From assembly GCF_001612665.1 (NCBI RefSeq), contig NZ_BDAX01000012.1, forward strand, positions 1 to 64,000: 64,000 bases of DNA. Reading direction: 5' to 3'. This document shows positions 63,799-64,000 of this stretch, in pieces (positions within the stretch are counted from its first letter, which is position 1; every line of letters starts with the position of its first letter). A program made the position numbers and the translations under genes. The notes under the pieces were generated by a model, which saw only the letters and a list, made by a program, of their open reading frames with translations, was not told the origin of the DNA and made no database searches. This stretch comes from Nocardia alba NBRC 108234. Lineage in GTDB: Bacteria; Actinomycetota; Actinomycetes; Mycobacteriales; Mycobacteriaceae.

Positions 63799-63799
63799 C

Positions 63800-64000
63800 T
63801 CAGCTCCCTCGGTAGGTGGAATACGCGAACGGCGACAGCAGCAGCGGCACATGCAGATGCGATTGCTCGCCCACCGTGAAAGCGACACAGACCTCCGGAT
63901 AGAAGGTTTCGATGCCCTGCGCCGCGAAATAGCTGCCGGTGTCGAAGAACAGCCGGTAGTCACCCGCGTCCAGTCCGGCCGCGAGCGCACTCACCCGGCC
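63800..64000 (-). CDS. uraH: 5-hydroxyisourate hydrolase (transthyretin-like), partial
   Basis: The C-terminal about 66 residues of a transthyretin-like hydrolase that opens 5-hydroxyisourate to OHCU. DYRLFFDTGSYFAAQGIETF and YPEVCVAFTV are typical, with HLHVPLLLSPFAYSTYRGS as the C-terminal signature (YRGS). The N-terminus lies beyond the window end, so length and start are unknown. It is immediately upstream of uricase in the same operon. Confidence 0.92.
   Translation of the reverse strand, partial: GRVSALAAGLDAGDYRLFFDTGSYFAAQGIETFYPEVCVAFTVGEQSHLHVPLLLSPFAYSTYRGS

Overview
The window is GC-rich actinobacterial DNA from a mycolic-acid-containing member of the Mycobacteriales, most likely Nocardia or a close relative. 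Evidence is the mycothiol gene mshA, senX3-regX3, hbhA, an lprQ-type L,D-transpeptidase, an antigen-85-like esterase, and a gene order that follows, in inverted orientation, the Mycobacterium tuberculosis segment from about Rv0498 down to about Rv0467 (from memory; not searched). Many neighbours overlap by ATGA/GTGA, and GTG starts are frequent.

Layout. 1-0.3 kb: a 44-bp tandem repeat. 0.3-14 kb: ppx and its two downstream genes, an Rv0495c-like gene, a small secreted protein, senX3-regX3, DoxX with a degraded HxlR-like frame, gpm1 behind a 70-codon KOW gene, a ROK kinase, a secreted lipase, and mshA with a YbjN-domain gene. 14-24.5 kb: mycolyltransferase-like esterase, hydrolase, SDR, mscL, a DHA2 exporter behind a MerR/SoxR-type operator, an L,D-transpeptidase, and murB between two DUF2505 paralogues. 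24.5-32.6 kb: LmeA-like lipid-binding protein, deoC, GNAT, purU, hydrolase, DUF2516 membrane protein, hbhA with its XRE regulator, DUF445 and TetR. 32.7-46 kb is a more mixed block: ABC1 kinase, enoyl-reductase-like and methyltransferase genes, VKOR-DsbA, PPK2, ZIP, AI-2E permease, zinc ADH, HtrA-like protease, a PapA-type acyltransferase divergent from TetR, and DUF1254. 46-51.2 kb: a MetE homologue, fadB2 and aceA. 51.7-54.1 kb: secreted lipase, Uma2 nuclease, small secreted protein. 54.1-64 kb: a minus-strand purine-degradation operon (uraH, uricase, 8-oxoguanine/guanine deaminase, xanthine dehydrogenase, HpcH-like aldolase, allantoicase, allantoinase) that runs off the window end.

How the genes work together. 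ppx, senX3-regX3 and PPK2 concern phosphate and polyphosphate. mshA and VKOR-DsbA concern thiol redox and disulfide formation. murB, the L,D-transpeptidase, the mycolyltransferase-like esterase and hbhA concern the envelope. fadB2 and aceA concern fatty-acid and C2 carbon use. The purine operon would take xanthine and urate to ureidoglycolate and glyoxylate.

Most notable observations. (1) A dispersed structured element occurs in three full copies and one deleted copy: a nearly constant 46-nt apical segment sits on long stems whose sequence differs between copies while base pairing is kept. (2) The full-length MetE homologue has lost three of four catalytic zinc ligands.
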